Origin: Rhipicephalus microplus
Lineage: Eukaryota; Arthropoda; Arachnida; Ixodida; Ixodidae
DNA: 64,000 bases
Assembly: GCF_043290135.1 (NCBI RefSeq)
Contig: NC_134710.1
Location: 462,745,376-462,809,375, forward strand
Direction: 5' to 3'
Under the pieces are notes generated by a model, which saw only the letters and a list, made by a program, of their open reading frames with translations, searched no databases and had not been told where the DNA came from. The translations under genes and the position numbers were made by a program. The first letter of the stretch is position 1. Each line of letters starts with the position of its first letter. Positions 1 to 10,440 of this stretch are shown one piece after another.

Positions 1-720
1 GTTTTGTACCCGTTGGGAAAAGTCCTTCCCAATGCCGTATGTGGTACCTTTCAACTTGCGAGCGTTTGTAAGGATCGCCTCTTTTGTCATAAAGGCAGAA
101 AATCTGAAAATTATGGGACGATTATGGCCAGAGGTATGGCGACCCAAGCCATGCGCTCTTTCTATTTCTTTTGTGTCGACTGTTAAATTCAGTTGGTCGG
201 AGCAAAGTTGAATGATCGCTTCTTCAGGGTGTACACGCGATTCAGATGAAGAATCGAGGATACCAGAAAAGATCAGGTTGTTACGGCGGCACCGATTTTT
301 GGCATCATCAAAACGGCTTTCTAAAAAAGAAACACGATACACAATTTCGGTGTTGTCAGTCTCTATGGTTCCAAGCTGCTGCCGCAAGTGCTCGATGTGT
401 TCACAACTCGCTTCCACAGAAGCCACACGCTTAGCGAGCTCGGCGATAGTGTTATTCGCGGCAACAAGTTGTGCCTTAATGTCGTTAATTTCCGTAATGA
501 CAGTTGCTTGACCGGCAGTTAGGTTACGCAACTCGGCGAGAATCGCCGCATCAACGGGTCCTGGTTTCGACTCGATATCACCCGTAACTAGCAGCAAGGA
601 ACGCACGACAGCTCCACACTCACAACAAGTAGCAAACAGGCGCTGCGGGCTCGGCAGCTGAAATAAGATGTAATTGCTCGACGTTTTTGCGTATAGGCGG
701 TATGAAGGACCAACCTGCAT
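1..720 (-). CDS. Non-LTR retrotransposon ORF1, 5' portion, with N-terminal 2A-like motif
   Basis: Reading the minus strand from the ATG at 718-720, the frame stays open for 240 codons to the window edge, so the C-terminus is missing. Residues 48-55 read DIESKPGP, preceded by SLLLVTG. This is the layout of a 2A-like translational-recoding peptide (consensus DxExNPGP) with Lys in place of Asn. Next comes a heptad-like, probably coiled-coil stretch (about residues 65-130), then RCRRNNLIFSGI (about 141-152) and a mixed alpha/beta segment typical of the RNA-binding ORF1 proteins (Transposase_22/RRM-like) of L1 and CR1-type elements. Such proteins coat the element RNA and act as nucleic-acid chaperones. 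The start lies inside a duplicated 5' UTR unit. No internal stop or frameshift is visible, unlike most LINE ORFs here, so this copy is fairly young. The exact clade (L1, CR1 or L2) is not certain. Confidence 0.75.
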   Translation of the reverse strand, partial: MQVGPSYRLYAKTSSNYILFQLPSPQRLFATCCECGAVVRSLLLVTGDIESKPGPVDAAILAELRNLTAGQATVITEINDIKAQLVAANNTIAELAKRVASVEASCEHIEHLRQQLGTIETDNTEIVYRVSFLESRFDDAKNRCRRNNLIFSGILDSSSESRVHPEEAIIQLCSDQLNLTVDTKEIERAHGLGRHTSGHNRPIIFRFSAFMTKEAILTNARKLKGTTYGIGKDFSQRVQN

Positions 721-772
721 GATGAAGGGCAGAGGATTAGTGGTCACTTTTGCAGAACAGCTGCCGAGCCCA
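712..772 (-). repeat. Duplicated 5' UTR block (monomer-like)
   Basis: The block reads, on the minus strand, GTGGGC(T/C)GGCAGCTGTTCT, a short variable stretch, then AGTGACCACTAATCCTCTGC and CTTCATCATGCA(A/G)GTT. The second copy is split by insertion of copy A: its proximal half is at about 1033-1074 and its distal half at 6563-6600. In this copy the ATG is the ORF1 start codon. Confidence 0.6.
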
Positions 773-1061
773 CAAGGCGATGCCGACGGAGCGGTGGCTT
801 TATAGCTTGGGGAACGATTGATGTCGTTGACGATGGGGCCTTCCAACCTGTGCCCAGGACCAAGTGCTGAGATAGTGGCATGACTTGCCGCGTTGAATCC
901 CGAGTACTGTCCAGCCAAGTCCCGCATGTTGAAATCTGAGCAGGTCAACGGGACGGTAGCGCGCGCACCAGTGATGCACACGTTGTTGAGCCAGATAGCG
1001 CAGGAAAGAGCATCACAGCGAAGGCACGAAGAAAAACTTGCATGATGAAGTGCAGAGGATT
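721..1061 (-). promoter_or_regulatory. 5' UTR of the minus-strand LINE, downstream unit
   Basis: This is the untranslated leader upstream of the ORF1 start. It is GC-rich and shares a block of about 60 bp with the sequence at the far side of the inserted copy A, so the leader appears to consist of at least two units about 320 bp apart, like the monomers of mammalian L1 promoters. The upstream unit has its own ATG at 1041-1043, which opens a short uORF ending near 945. Promoter activity is inferred from analogy only. Confidence 0.5.
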
Positions 1062-1074
1062 AGTGGTCACTCTC
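1062..1074. repeat. Left target-site duplication of I-like copy A
   Basis: The sequence AGTGGTCACTCTC is repeated exactly at 6563-6575, immediately after the (ATC)n tail of copy A. Removing copy A and one repeat restores a continuous second 5' UTR unit of the minus-strand LINE. Confidence 0.85.
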
Positions 1075-1690
1075 CCCCGAAGGGGCGCCTGCGCGAGTAG
1101 GCGTTTGGTGCGTAGCGACACATCGGACCCGAGATAACGGGGGAGTTTTGACTCCCTCCCACACCTAGCCGTGCGTGGATTTGCCGTGTCCGGGGAAAAG
1201 GGGATCCTGGGGGTTGAGCCAATGCTGGGCGATTGGACCTTTAGGGCCCCACAGTGGCAGCAACACACGCCTTTGGCCCCGGCTTCACGTAGACGGCACC
1301 CCTGGGCTGACCCACCCAGGGGAAACCGGCAGTCGCCTTTTCCTGTCTCTCCCTCTCTTCATCTTCGTCTTTGCCTCTTACTTTCAATCTTTCCTGTTCT
1401 CTCCTCTCTTCAATTTACTTGTGTTTTCCTGGCGGCAAGGGTTAACCATGTGTGGCTATCCAAACTAGGGTAAACCATATTGGGTTATAGTAACTGCGTA
1501 CTGCTGGCGTTGCGCAGACATGCCCACATGCTCTGCCACGTCCCCTTGTTAGACTCCGTGGTGGGTGGTAGGCGCCATTACCGAAAAATACACATTTTCC
1601 CATGGGATCCTCGATCCCCACTCTAACTGATCGTGCCTCGAAAAGGGTACGCACCGACGCAACTTCACTACTTTGGCCCAAAAACAGAGA
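1075..1690 (+). promoter_or_regulatory. 5' UTR of I-like copy A
   Basis: The leader starts with CCCGAAGGGGCG, runs through GCGTTTGGTGCGTAG, a GC-rich middle (CACCCCTGGGCTGACCCACC), a pyrimidine-rich stretch near 1335-1420 and a GGCGGCAAGGGTTAACC-type box. The same blocks in the same order occur at 22.5-23.65, 49.2-49.75 and 62.1-62.65 kb, so it is a family-conserved leader that probably holds the internal promoter. No real protein is encoded. Confidence 0.7.
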
Positions 1691-1699
1691 AACTTTCCC

Positions 1700-2320
1700 A
1701 AAATACCATGTCCTCCACTGCAAACAATCATCTACAAAAGCTAGAGCAATCTCACCAAGGTGAGATTGCTCTAGCTGGCAAGGTGAGATCTGCTTTTCGA
1801 ATTAAAAGACAAGGAACAGTACAATAAACTCTCGCACCTTGTAGCCTTTGGTAACTTCCCGTCTCTGTGAGTGCACATCGTACCATAAATACAGTGAAGG
1901 GCGTGGTATCGGACGAAGATTTGATGACACTGAGTGAAGAAGAGCTTCTTGATGGATGGAAGGACCAAGGTGTAATACATGTCCAGCGCATCAAAATCAG
2001 ACGCAAAAACAACGAAATAGCAACAAAGCACTTAATATTCACCTTCAACTCAACCACTTTACCTGAGACTCTCTAAACTGGCTATATAAAACTCCATGTC
2101 CGGCCCTTCATTCCAAACCCGAGGCGTTGTTTCAAATGCAAGCGAATCGGTCATGCATCCCAAAGCGGCCGAGGGCAGCTGATCTGTGCTAAGTGTGGCA
2201 CAACCGGCCACAGTGCTGATGAATGTAGTCACGATGAGGTCCTCAGTGCTAACTGCGAAGGCAGTCACCCCGCATACTCTAGAGCGTGCCCAGCCTGGAA
2301 AAAAGAAAAAGGAATAATAA
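1700..2320 (+). pseudogene. ORF1 (Gag-like, zinc-knuckle) of copy A, broken
   Basis: Fragments of the nucleic-acid-binding ORF1 protein are readable in more than one frame. Residues such as DEDLMTLSEEELLDGW (about 1912-1960) match copy C ORF1. A nonsense codon at 2074-2076 precedes the knuckle region. Knuckle 1 (CFKCKRIGH) lacks its last Cys (Gly instead), knuckle 2 (CAKCGTTGHSADEC) is intact and the third is partial. The N-terminal part is disturbed by a perfect hairpin at 1739-1776 and by a frameshift near 1860. The protein normally packages element RNA with ORF2. Confidence 0.7.
1739..1776. repeat. Perfect 18-bp inverted repeat with 2-nt loop
   Basis: AGCTAGAGCAATCTCACC is followed by AA and then by its exact reverse complement. 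It lies in the ORF1 region of copy A. I do not see the same structure at the matching place in copies C or V. Confidence 0.9.
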
Positions 2321-2510
2321 CTATAACGCTCATGTCTTTCGTGTCCTTCTAGTCTCTGTGTCGTCGTTTTGTTCTCGCGCTATAACTATCGTTCTCTCGA
2401 CCGCCCCAAAAAAGGCAGAACGCCGATTACAGCGCCTGACGAAGGCCCTGAAATGAGCTAATCTCCGTCTTTTCTGCACACAGCACTTCTTCTTTTTTTT
2501 CCCTTCCACT

Positions 2511-5500
2511 ATGGACAACATCATACAATGTAACGTGAGGGGAATACTTCGAAATTTAGATGACGCCCAAGAAGTTCTGAGTAAGTTCAACGCGAAAGTG
2601 CTATGTGTGCAAGAAACGCACTTAACTCGTAAGCACAAGAACTTCCTACAGCAATCTACTATTTTCTGAAAAGACCGGGAGGATGCTGTCGTACCATTTG
2701 GTGGTGTGGCCATTATAGCTGATCGAAATATAGCATGCCAGCATTTGAAGCTCCAAACGGCCCTTGAGGCAGTGGCCATTCGAGCTGTACTTTTTAACAA
2801 ACTCATTACCATATGTTCTGTGTACATACCACCGCATCAACAGCTACACAGAAGCGATCTAGAATCATTAATACATGAACTCCCAGAGCCGTTTCTGGTT
2901 CAAAGTAATTTTAATGCACACAATGTCCTGTGGGGCGATGCTCACTGTGATGCATGAGGACGTCTCATTGAGCAGCTCCTTTTCTCTTCTAGTTTATGTC
3001 TTTTAAATGTAAAGGAGCCTACGTATTTTAGCCTTGCAAACAACACGTACTCCTCGATAGATCTTAGCATTTCATCACCGTTCCTTTTACCTGTTTTTAA
3101 GTGGAACGTTCTTAAAACCCTTATGGGAGTGACCACTTCCCAATCATCCTTAGTGCGCCGAACAAAGATCAACTACCCCCGCAGGTTTCTCGATGGAAGA
3201 TTGACTCAGCTGATTGGGAAGGGTATAGAACTCTTACACACAAGACATGCACTGAGCTGTCTGCACTGACCATTGATGACGCTGTCACGTATTTTACTGC
3301 TTTTATACTTGATGCAGCATCCAAACGTATTGCCAAAACGGGCGGTATGTCTTCTAAACCGCGAGTCCCATGGTGGAACAACGCATGCAGATAAGCACGG
3401 ACCACTCAGAACAAAGCACGGGCGTTGCTTCGCGATTCCCCTACAGCTGAAAACCTGGAAAATTTACAAGCGGGTCAAATCGCAGGCAAGTAGAACGCGT
3501 CGACAAGCTAGACGAGAGAGCTGGACAAAGTTTATATCGACTATCAACTTATACACAGATGAGGGAAAAGTGTGGAATGAGGTAAAGAAAATTAAGGGCC
3601 AACAAACGTATTGCCTTCCACTAGTAAATAACCTCGGGGAAAGCTTAGAGGATCAAGCCAACTTTCTTGGCACACAATTCGAACACATATCGAGCTCCTC
3701 ACACTACTCCGAATCCTTTCAGAATTACAAGGCACGATTAGAAAAACGAAAGTTAGAAAGAAAATCCACAAGAAATGAGGCATATAATGAACCATTCTGC
3801 TTAGCAGAACTGCGAACAGCACTCAGCTGCTGTAATACATCTAACCAAGCTCTGACAATGTAATGTACGCGATGCTGAAGGAACTACCCTCCGAAACTAA
3901 AGAAACCCTCCTCTCTCTTTATAATCGCATATGGTTTTCAGGTGTGATCCCTCCTTCTGGAAGGAGGCTGTTATAATTCCAATTTTGAAGCTGGGAAAGG
4001 ATCCCTCTACTGTATCAAGTTACAGACCAATAGCGTTAACAAGCTGCCTCTGCAAGCTATTTGAAAAAATGATCAATTGCCGCTTACTCCACTACTTAGA
4101 AATAAACAAATTGGTCGACCCATACCGATGCGGGTTTAGAGAGGGCCGATCTACCACGGACCATCTTATACGTATCGGGGCACACATACGTGAGGCTTTT
4201 GTTCATAATCAGTTTTTCTTATATGTGTTCCTCGACATGGAGAAGGCCTGCAATACTACGCGGAGATTTGGAATATTGAGAGACCTCTCACACATAGGTA
4301 TACACGGTAATATGTTCAGTGTCATTGAAAGCTATCTGTCTGATCGTACCTTCTGTGTTAGAGTGAGCAATGTTCTGTCCCGAACATTCGTACAGGAAAC
4401 CGGAGTGCCACAGAGTGGGGTGCTCAGCTGTATGCTCTTTATTATAAAAATGAATTCTATCCGTCTGTACATCCCACGTAATATCTTTTATTCAACATAT
4501 GTCGACGATGTGCAGATAAGTTTTAAATCGTGTTCTCTTGGGATCTGTGAGCGACAGGTTCAGCTTGCCCTTAATAAGGTATCCAAATGGGCTGATGAAA
4601 ACGGGTTCAAACTGAACCCCGAAAAAGGCACCTGTGTCCTTTATTCTAGAAAAAGAGGCTTGCACCCTGATCCTGAAGTGGTCGTTAAGGGTGAGCGTCT
4701 ACCCGTAAACACAGAACATAAGTACCTAGGTATAATTTTAGATGCGAAATTAACCTTTGTACCGCACATAAAACATAATAAAAATAAATGCTTGAATACA
4801 ATGAAAATCCTGAAGGCGCTGTCACGAACAACGTGGGGCAGTGAGAGAAAGTGCTTCATAAATCTGTATAGAAGCCTTATACGTTCACGCCTTGAGAATG
4901 GGGCAATAGTCTATCACTCTGCCACGCCAAGCGCTCTGAAAATGTGTGACCCTGTTCATCATCAAGGCATTCGCCTGTCCACAGGCGCCTTTAGAACAAG
5001 CCCAGTTGAAAGCGCTTTATGTGGAATCAGACGAGTGGTCACTCCATCTGCAGAGAACATATTATTCCTTCATATATTTACCTAAAGTAAATGCAAACAG
5101 TGAGCGACCCGCATATTCCACTATCAACGACCTGTCCAGCTCTCAACTTTTTTGCAATCGGCCCGCAATGGCACGCCCTTTCTCGGTGCGTGTTAGAGAC
5201 CTAACTGAAGAAACAGATGTCCTACTGCTTGAATACCACCTCAGCCCCCCTGCCCTGCGGCTCCCGCCATGGCAGTGGCAGGTTATAGACTGTGACACAT
5301 CTTTCGCAGATGTCACGAAGCATGCCTCCCCCATACACATTCGGATGTATTTCTTAGAGTTGCAAGATAAATACGACTGTCCAGAATATTATACTGATGC
5401 ATCCAAGTCCCATACTGGCGTGTCCTATGCGGCGATCGGCCCATCCTTCTCGGATGCCGGCGTTCTGTCCTCCTACACAAGCATTTTTACAGCCGAGGCT

Positions 5501-6227
5501 TACGCGTTATTTGTAGCCGTTAAACACATCAAAGAATTCAATACGCCAAGGGTAGTTATATACACAGACTCCCTGAGTGTCGTAAAAGCGTTGAAAAATC
5601 TAAAAAAAACACAGAAACCGTAAAATTATATCCCTCTATTCAATACCCTGTGCGGCCTATGCTTCCAAGCAACATATCGTGGTACTGGGTGCCAGGTCAC
5701 CGCGAGATCGAAGGAAATGTGTTGGCCGACCAGCTCGCCACGTCAATTACCGGAAGCACTGCCAACTTTTCAGTTGCTGTCCCTATAATGGACCTAAAAC
5801 CAACCATACGGAAAAAGCTCAGGGCTTACTGACAGAAGTTATGGGATCTACAAACTCATAACAAGTTACACTTGATTAAACCATACCTCGGTAACTGGCC
5901 ACCCATGTCGAAAACGTACCGTACAGAGGTCAGTCTCTGTCGGCTTAGAATAGGACACACACACAGCACGGACACACACCTTTTGTCCGGTGGTGACCCA
6001 CCCAGCTGTCGCAGACGTGGTCTTCCACTTACTGTACTCCACATACTCTTTGAATGCTTTGAGTTAGAGGCTTACCGTAAAAAACTTTTTCTATTAGCGT
6101 ACAAAGAACACATAACCCTTCACCCAGCTATATTTATTGGTCACGAACCTCTTTTTAAATATAATGCATTGAATGCATTCTTAAAGGAAGTAAATACTTT
6201 CCATGTTATCTACACAAGTGATCGGTA
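2511..6227 (+). pseudogene. ORF2 (EN-RT-RNase H) of copy A, broken
   Basis: Begins at ATG 2511. The apurinic-type endonuclease region shows CVQETHL and a damaged GDxNAH box (QSNFNAHN). The reverse transcriptase is best read from 3931 to about 5010, with FLDMEKA, TGVPQSGVLS and the catalytic YVDD at about 4498-4509. After a frameshift near 4990-5010 the frame continues through RNase H (YYTDASKSH, IYTDSLSVV, WVPGHREIEGNVLADQLA). It ends with a C-terminal region containing LRIGHTHSTD and LTVLHILFEC, ending near 6227. Nonsense codons at about 2668 and 2956, frameshifts near 3270-3460 and 5010, and a stop near 5620 inactivate it. The intact enzyme would nick target DNA and reverse-transcribe the element RNA. 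Confidence 0.8.
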
Positions 6228-6562
6228 GCATGGCTTATGAAAGGAGGCTGGTGCTGCGGATGCTACATCCGAAAGAGCACCTGTTTCCCGGCCCTTGGAG
6301 CCAAGGGCGCTGGCGAGAAATCGGTGCTAATATAACGCTCCTATTTTATGATGTCATGATAACTAAAGACTCATTCCCACCAGGCATGCTTCACTTCACT
6401 TTCTTGATTTTAATAAATATATCTCTTACGCATCTTTAGAGCGCACAATTTGAGGCCCTTTTACAGCCATTTACCACAAGCATTGCTCTCATCCGGTATC
6501 ATTTCCTGGCACTCTTCGGCCCTCAATGGGCCTTGCGCCAATAAACAACATATATCATCATC
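6228..6562 (+). other. 3' UTR and (ATC)n tail of copy A
   Basis: Noncoding 3' region ending in TGGGCCTTGCGCCAATAAACAACA and a short ATCATCATC tail, followed directly by the right TSD. Copies B, C and D end with the same TGGCCCTTGCRCCACAAA-type motif and an ATC tail, which defines the family 3' end. Confidence 0.75.
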
Positions 6563-6575
6563 AGTGGTCACTCTC
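6563..6575. repeat. Right target-site duplication of I-like copy A
   Basis: Exact second copy of AGTGGTCACTCTC, seen also at 1062-1074. Confidence 0.85.
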
Positions 6576-6935
6576 ATAGAACAGCTGCCAAGCCCACCAA
6601 ACCCCACCAAACGGTCCAAACTAATCCGGATGAAGTATGATGCAGCCGCCAGTCCAATTGTGAACTGATCGCAACCGGCCCTTATCGAACCTAAAAGAGA
6701 ACACACGCAGCAAGGAAGTAACCGCGTGACAGCGACCAGTAAAGCGCGTCACTGCGCACCACCTCATTCAGAACTAACGTCTGCAAAAACAGCCAACACT
6801 TACCTATCATCATACACTTCAATCATACCAACTTACAAACCACCACACAACACGCACACACTACAACCATCACTCGTGCATAATCACATCGATGCAGGTT
6901 ATTGGTCATTCAACACTACCACTTGAACGAAACAG
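6576..6935 (-). other. Upstream part of the minus-strand LINE leader, then unassigned flank
   Basis: The first 30 bases (ATAGAACAGCTGCCAAGCCC) continue the 5' UTR unit that copy A interrupted. The 5' boundary of the LINE is not visible; sequence beyond about 6620 has no recognised feature and no convincing ORF. Confidence 0.5.
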
Positions 6936-7195
6936 CTACACTCTAATAAAAATATCGAGTAAAACGGGTGTCTTCTTGTACCACAACAATTATCGTCATC
7001 AGGCTTGCGTGCACTTCTTTTCTTAAAAAGTCGGCGCTGGCCACTTTCCTATAGAAAATGCAATGTAACCCTGGTAATGGCCATGAGAATGTACCGGGCG
7101 CGAAGCGAAAGCGCGAAGATGGAACGCAATAAAGATGACGAATATTGTTGTGGGACAAAAAGACACCCTTTTTACTCGCTTTTTTTAGAGTGTAG
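6936..7195. mobile_element. MITE-like element with about 60-bp terminal inverted repeats
   Basis: The left end starts CTACACTCTAATAAAAAT and runs through GAGTAAAACGGGTGTCTTCT to CAACAATTATCGTCATC. The right end, reverse-complemented, reads CTACACTCTAAAAAAAGC, GAGTAAAAAGGGTGTCTTTT, CAACAATATTCGTCATC. The arms align over about 60 bp with few mismatches and flank about 140 bp that encode nothing. This is the shape of a non-autonomous DNA transposon. I could not find a clear TSD, so the superfamily is open. Confidence 0.65.
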
Positions 7196-7489
7196 CGCTC
7201 ACGCATCACCACATTCACAGGGAATGATATCGCAGTCATACAAACCGCAGCACAACACCAAAATAGAGGAAGCGCTGACTGCACCTCACACAAAACTTAC
7301 AAAATAGTCAGCACAAAAATACTAGATGTCCGTGCACCGCTGAGTACCAAAGCGACTAGGGCTGTTCGCGCACTTCAGTGCCTAGGCCGCACGCGATCGC
7401 CAGGAAAGCACCTAGCGCTCGAGCGCTCGTATTAGTTCAAGCCGCGACTCGCCGTGGCGCTGCAGTACCCGGCTGGAGTTGGGAGGGAT
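7196..7489. other. Unassigned sequence
   Basis: No coding, repeat or RNA signal recognised. Locally GC-rich around 7380-7470. Confidence 0.5.
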
Positions 7490-8375
7490 TGTAAAGGCGC
7501 CGCCGAACCAGCCATCGCCACTCCTTAGGCAAGCGCAGAGTGAGCCGTCCGCTGTGGCACTACCGCAAGACGGCAGTATCAGTCTAGTCCGCCTCCTAGC
7601 GAATCGAGACCGGAGACTCCAGGGTCTTCTAGTCTCAAGACCTCAATCACCAGGCGAGGCCTGAAATTCGCACCACCAGCTGGCACGTGGGGGCATTCAG
7701 TGCCTCCGAGAAGGCAATGGATACAACGGTAGCCTTGGTGCTGAAAGGGCGGCGTGGCTCCTTGGAGCGCGCCAAGAGGAATAAAAAGCTAATAACGGCG
7801 TCGGACGACCGTCCTGCCACCTGAATCAACAAGTTCACTTCAACACAGGGTACTCTCAGTACACATTGCAGCATCTCTTCTTATTATGCAGACAGATATA
7901 CTACAGTGGCATAGCCAAGGCCTTCTTGGAAACCTCAATGATCTACATGAACTGCTCCATGAAACGCAATTGAGGAGTGCTGTGTAGAATAGATACGCTT
8001 AAAACGAACACGCACAAACTTTCAACGTAACTACTTATTCTTCCGAAACAATAGAGATGTTGCCATGTCATCATCCGGTGGTGTGTAGCTGTTTTAGTTA
8101 GTCAAGGTATAGCATGTACGCAATTACTTCTGCAAACTTCCCTCGAGGCAGTGGCTGTCCGAGCAGTTCTGAACAAACTCGTCACCGTCTGCTCTATATA
8201 CATGCCTCCAAACCACCGTCTTGAAAAACGTGAATTCCAGTTTTTAATAGATGACCTACCTGAACTTCATCTGATCCTCGGGGACCTGAAGGCATATAGC
8301 AGTTTGGGGGGGCGATTCTCGCTGTGATGCACAAGGTCGGCTTATTGAAAAGTTTCTCTTCTCTAACGGTGCCTC
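7490..8375 (+). pseudogene. Copy B: end of ORF1 and start of ORF2 endonuclease
   Basis: Nucleotide similarity to 50514-51400 of copy C is clear by eye: CAGCCATCGCCACTCCTTAGGC, the ACCAGGCGAGGCCT block, and the ORF2 start at ATGCAGACAGA near 7885. Endonuclease codons follow (YMPP near 8198 and a GDLKA-type box near 8281), but stops and small indels prevent a continuous frame. Confidence 0.65.
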
Positions 8376-8382
8376 TCTCCCG

Positions 8383-9273
8383 GTGGCCACTTACAACGCC
8401 AAACTGAGGGCGTTAGGTTTGCTCAACTTCTACCAGGAGTTGCGGGATGCCCACCTTATGAATCAATATACGCGGCTCGTGCAGATGGCTCCCGGCCGCC
8501 GCCTGCTGAACCGCTTACATATACAGCACACTTGCACTGCAGAGGAGATGGAGCGTATTCCGGAACTGTGGCGGCATATGCTCTCGGTCTCTCCACTCCC
8601 CAGTAACATGGAGAAGCACACGCACGAAAGCAGAACACAATCGCGGGCTCGGACGCTTGAGAGGCAACACGGCTCCCGACCTGTTGTATTCTACATAGAT
8701 ATAGCAGGGCCGTCGCCCACGGAATTTTACACGGCGTGTGTAGTTCACCGGGAAAAGCATGTCAATGGGCTCTTGTTCCGAGCACAAAATCCAGAGCGCG
8801 CTGAGGAAGTCGCGATAGCGCTTGCTGCTTCGGACCCCAACTAGAAAGTTATCATCATGGACTCCCGGAAAGCATGTGCTCATTACTTGGTAGGAGAGAT
8901 ATCCCCCTAGCCAGCCAAATTCTAAAACTGGCTCTCGCCGATCCAGCCCCGAAACGCATCGTATGGGCTCCTGGCAATCAGGGCTTACGAGGTAATGAGG
9001 CCGCTGACGCGGCCGCCCGAGCGCTTACCCACCGGACTCCTCACCTTGGCTCTTATGACTCGGATGCCAATACACCGCTGCTGCGGTTCAAAGAAATTCT
9101 GACCTATTATCGCGACACTCACCGTTTTTACCCGGCTTCAGCAAAGGGACTGAGTAAGGCGGAAGAGCGAACTCTAAGGCGCCTGCAGACAGGTACTCTA
9201 CTCTGTCCTGCAATACCAAAACATTTCGATGCGAACACAGATGGGCGGTGCCCACACTGTGGGGAGACGTGTG
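8383..9273 (+). pseudogene. RNase H and zinc-finger end of LINE ORF2
   Basis: The first frame (8383-8844) has a linker then VVFYIDIAGPSPTEF and an ELxxA-like segment. After a stop the frame resumes about 8874 with KRIVWAPGNQGLRGNEAAD, the conserved C-terminal RNase H motif. The last readable segment has GRCPHCGETCDIY, the first half of a Cys/His motif; its second half (HMVWACP) lies beyond the nested insertion at about 10447. Position-matched residues show this is a real RNase H remnant. Two frames are needed, so it is inactive. Confidence 0.7.
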
Positions 9274-9274
9274 A

Positions 9275-10440
9275 TATCTATTTATTTATTCAAAATACCT
9301 TACAGGCCCACTGAAGGGCATTGAGTAAGGGGGCATCAGTATACAAACAAAATAACAATAAAGGAGAAAAGCAGACGAAAAAATATATACATATATAAAA
9401 GATTACAAAAATCAAAAATCAAGGTGCAACAGCGTTATACAATGCTAGAGTGCAACGAATTCAGGTTGTCACGAAAGATTTCACGGTTACAAATGGATAC
9501 AACATGATCGGGAAGACCGTTCCAATATGCAATGGCTCGAGGTAGTGATGATAAGTTAAATGCCTGCGTGTGACCATGAATGCGCATAAAACTACGGGCA
9601 TTGTGAATGCGCTGGGAAGTGCGCGCAGGAGAATAAAGTGGCAAACAGTGAATTTCGTTACTATAAATGTACCTATGAAACAGACATAAAAGAGCAATGT
9701 TGCGGCGTATTTCTAGTGACTGAAATGCAAGGTCTTGTTTTATTAGGGTAATACTTGAATGATAGTCCTAGTTTCCGGAGATGAATCTCGCTGCCCTATT
9801 CTGGACGGCTTCCAACATACGTACCAAGTTATCTTGATATGGTGACCATGTGGATTATGCATACTCTAGCTGTGGGCGAACATATGTAATATATGATAAT
9901 GCGCGTACGTTAGAAGGAGCGTTGCGCAAGTTTCTGCGGAGATATCCGAGAGATTGAGATGCTTTCGATGAGACAGCTGCTATATGCGTAGTCCAGGATA
10001 GATCGGATGTAAGGTGAACGCCTAGATATTTGTAAGATGGTGTAGCTGACACAACGGCATTATTAATCTTATAGTGAAATGCTGAATTGTTATGCTTTCG
10101 AGTGAACGAGATTAACTTGCATTTAGAGGCGTTAAGGGACATCTGCCAAGTTTCGCACCACCGGAAGGTTAGGTCAAGGTCATTTTGGAGAGCGGATTGA
10201 TCATTAAAACATTTAATGTTGCAGTATATGGCGCAATCGTCAGCGAACAGCCTAACTGTGGATGAAAGGTTATCGGGCAAATCATTAATGTATATTAGAA
10301 AAAGTAACAGACCTATTACACTGCCTTGGGGAACACCGGATGTGACGTCGCAAAGGTTAGATGAAATGTCGTTCATCACCGTAAGCTGCTGACGTGAAGA
10401 CAGGAAGCTTCGTAGCCAAGACAGGATTAATGAATCAATA
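9275..10440 (-). mobile_element. CR1/L2-like LINE, 5'-truncated, nested
   Basis: On the minus strand the fragment contains the second half of a reverse transcriptase, the C-terminus and a 3' end with a TAAATAAATA-type tail at about 9275-9290. Flanks carry a short direct repeat (ATATCT, near 9277 and 10437). Removing the element restores CD-I-F-H-MVWAC codons in the host LINE, so the boundaries are good to a few bases. Confidence 0.7.

Larger units (their letters stand above)
1075..6562 (+). mobile_element. I-like non-LTR retrotransposon, copy A, near full length
   Basis: A 5.5-kb element with a leader of about 0.6 kb, ORF1 with CCHC knuckles, ORF2 with endonuclease, reverse transcriptase, RNase H and a C-terminal Cys/His region, a 3' UTR and a short (ATC)n tail. 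It is bounded by a perfect 13-bp TSD. Because RNase H follows the RT, it belongs to the I/Jockey-related group rather than CR1 or RTE. Related copies in this window are B (7.5-14.15 kb), C (49.2-54.96 kb), D (29.6-30.6 kb), the orphan leader (22.5-23.65 kb) and V (62.1-64 kb). Stops and frameshifts in both ORFs show it is dead. Clade placement is by motif recognition. Confidence 0.8.

Noticed and set aside
945..1268. 107-codon minus frame across the start of copy A
   Set aside because: It crosses the TSD and the boundary of two elements; only the short uORF from the ATG at 1041-1043 could be meaningful.
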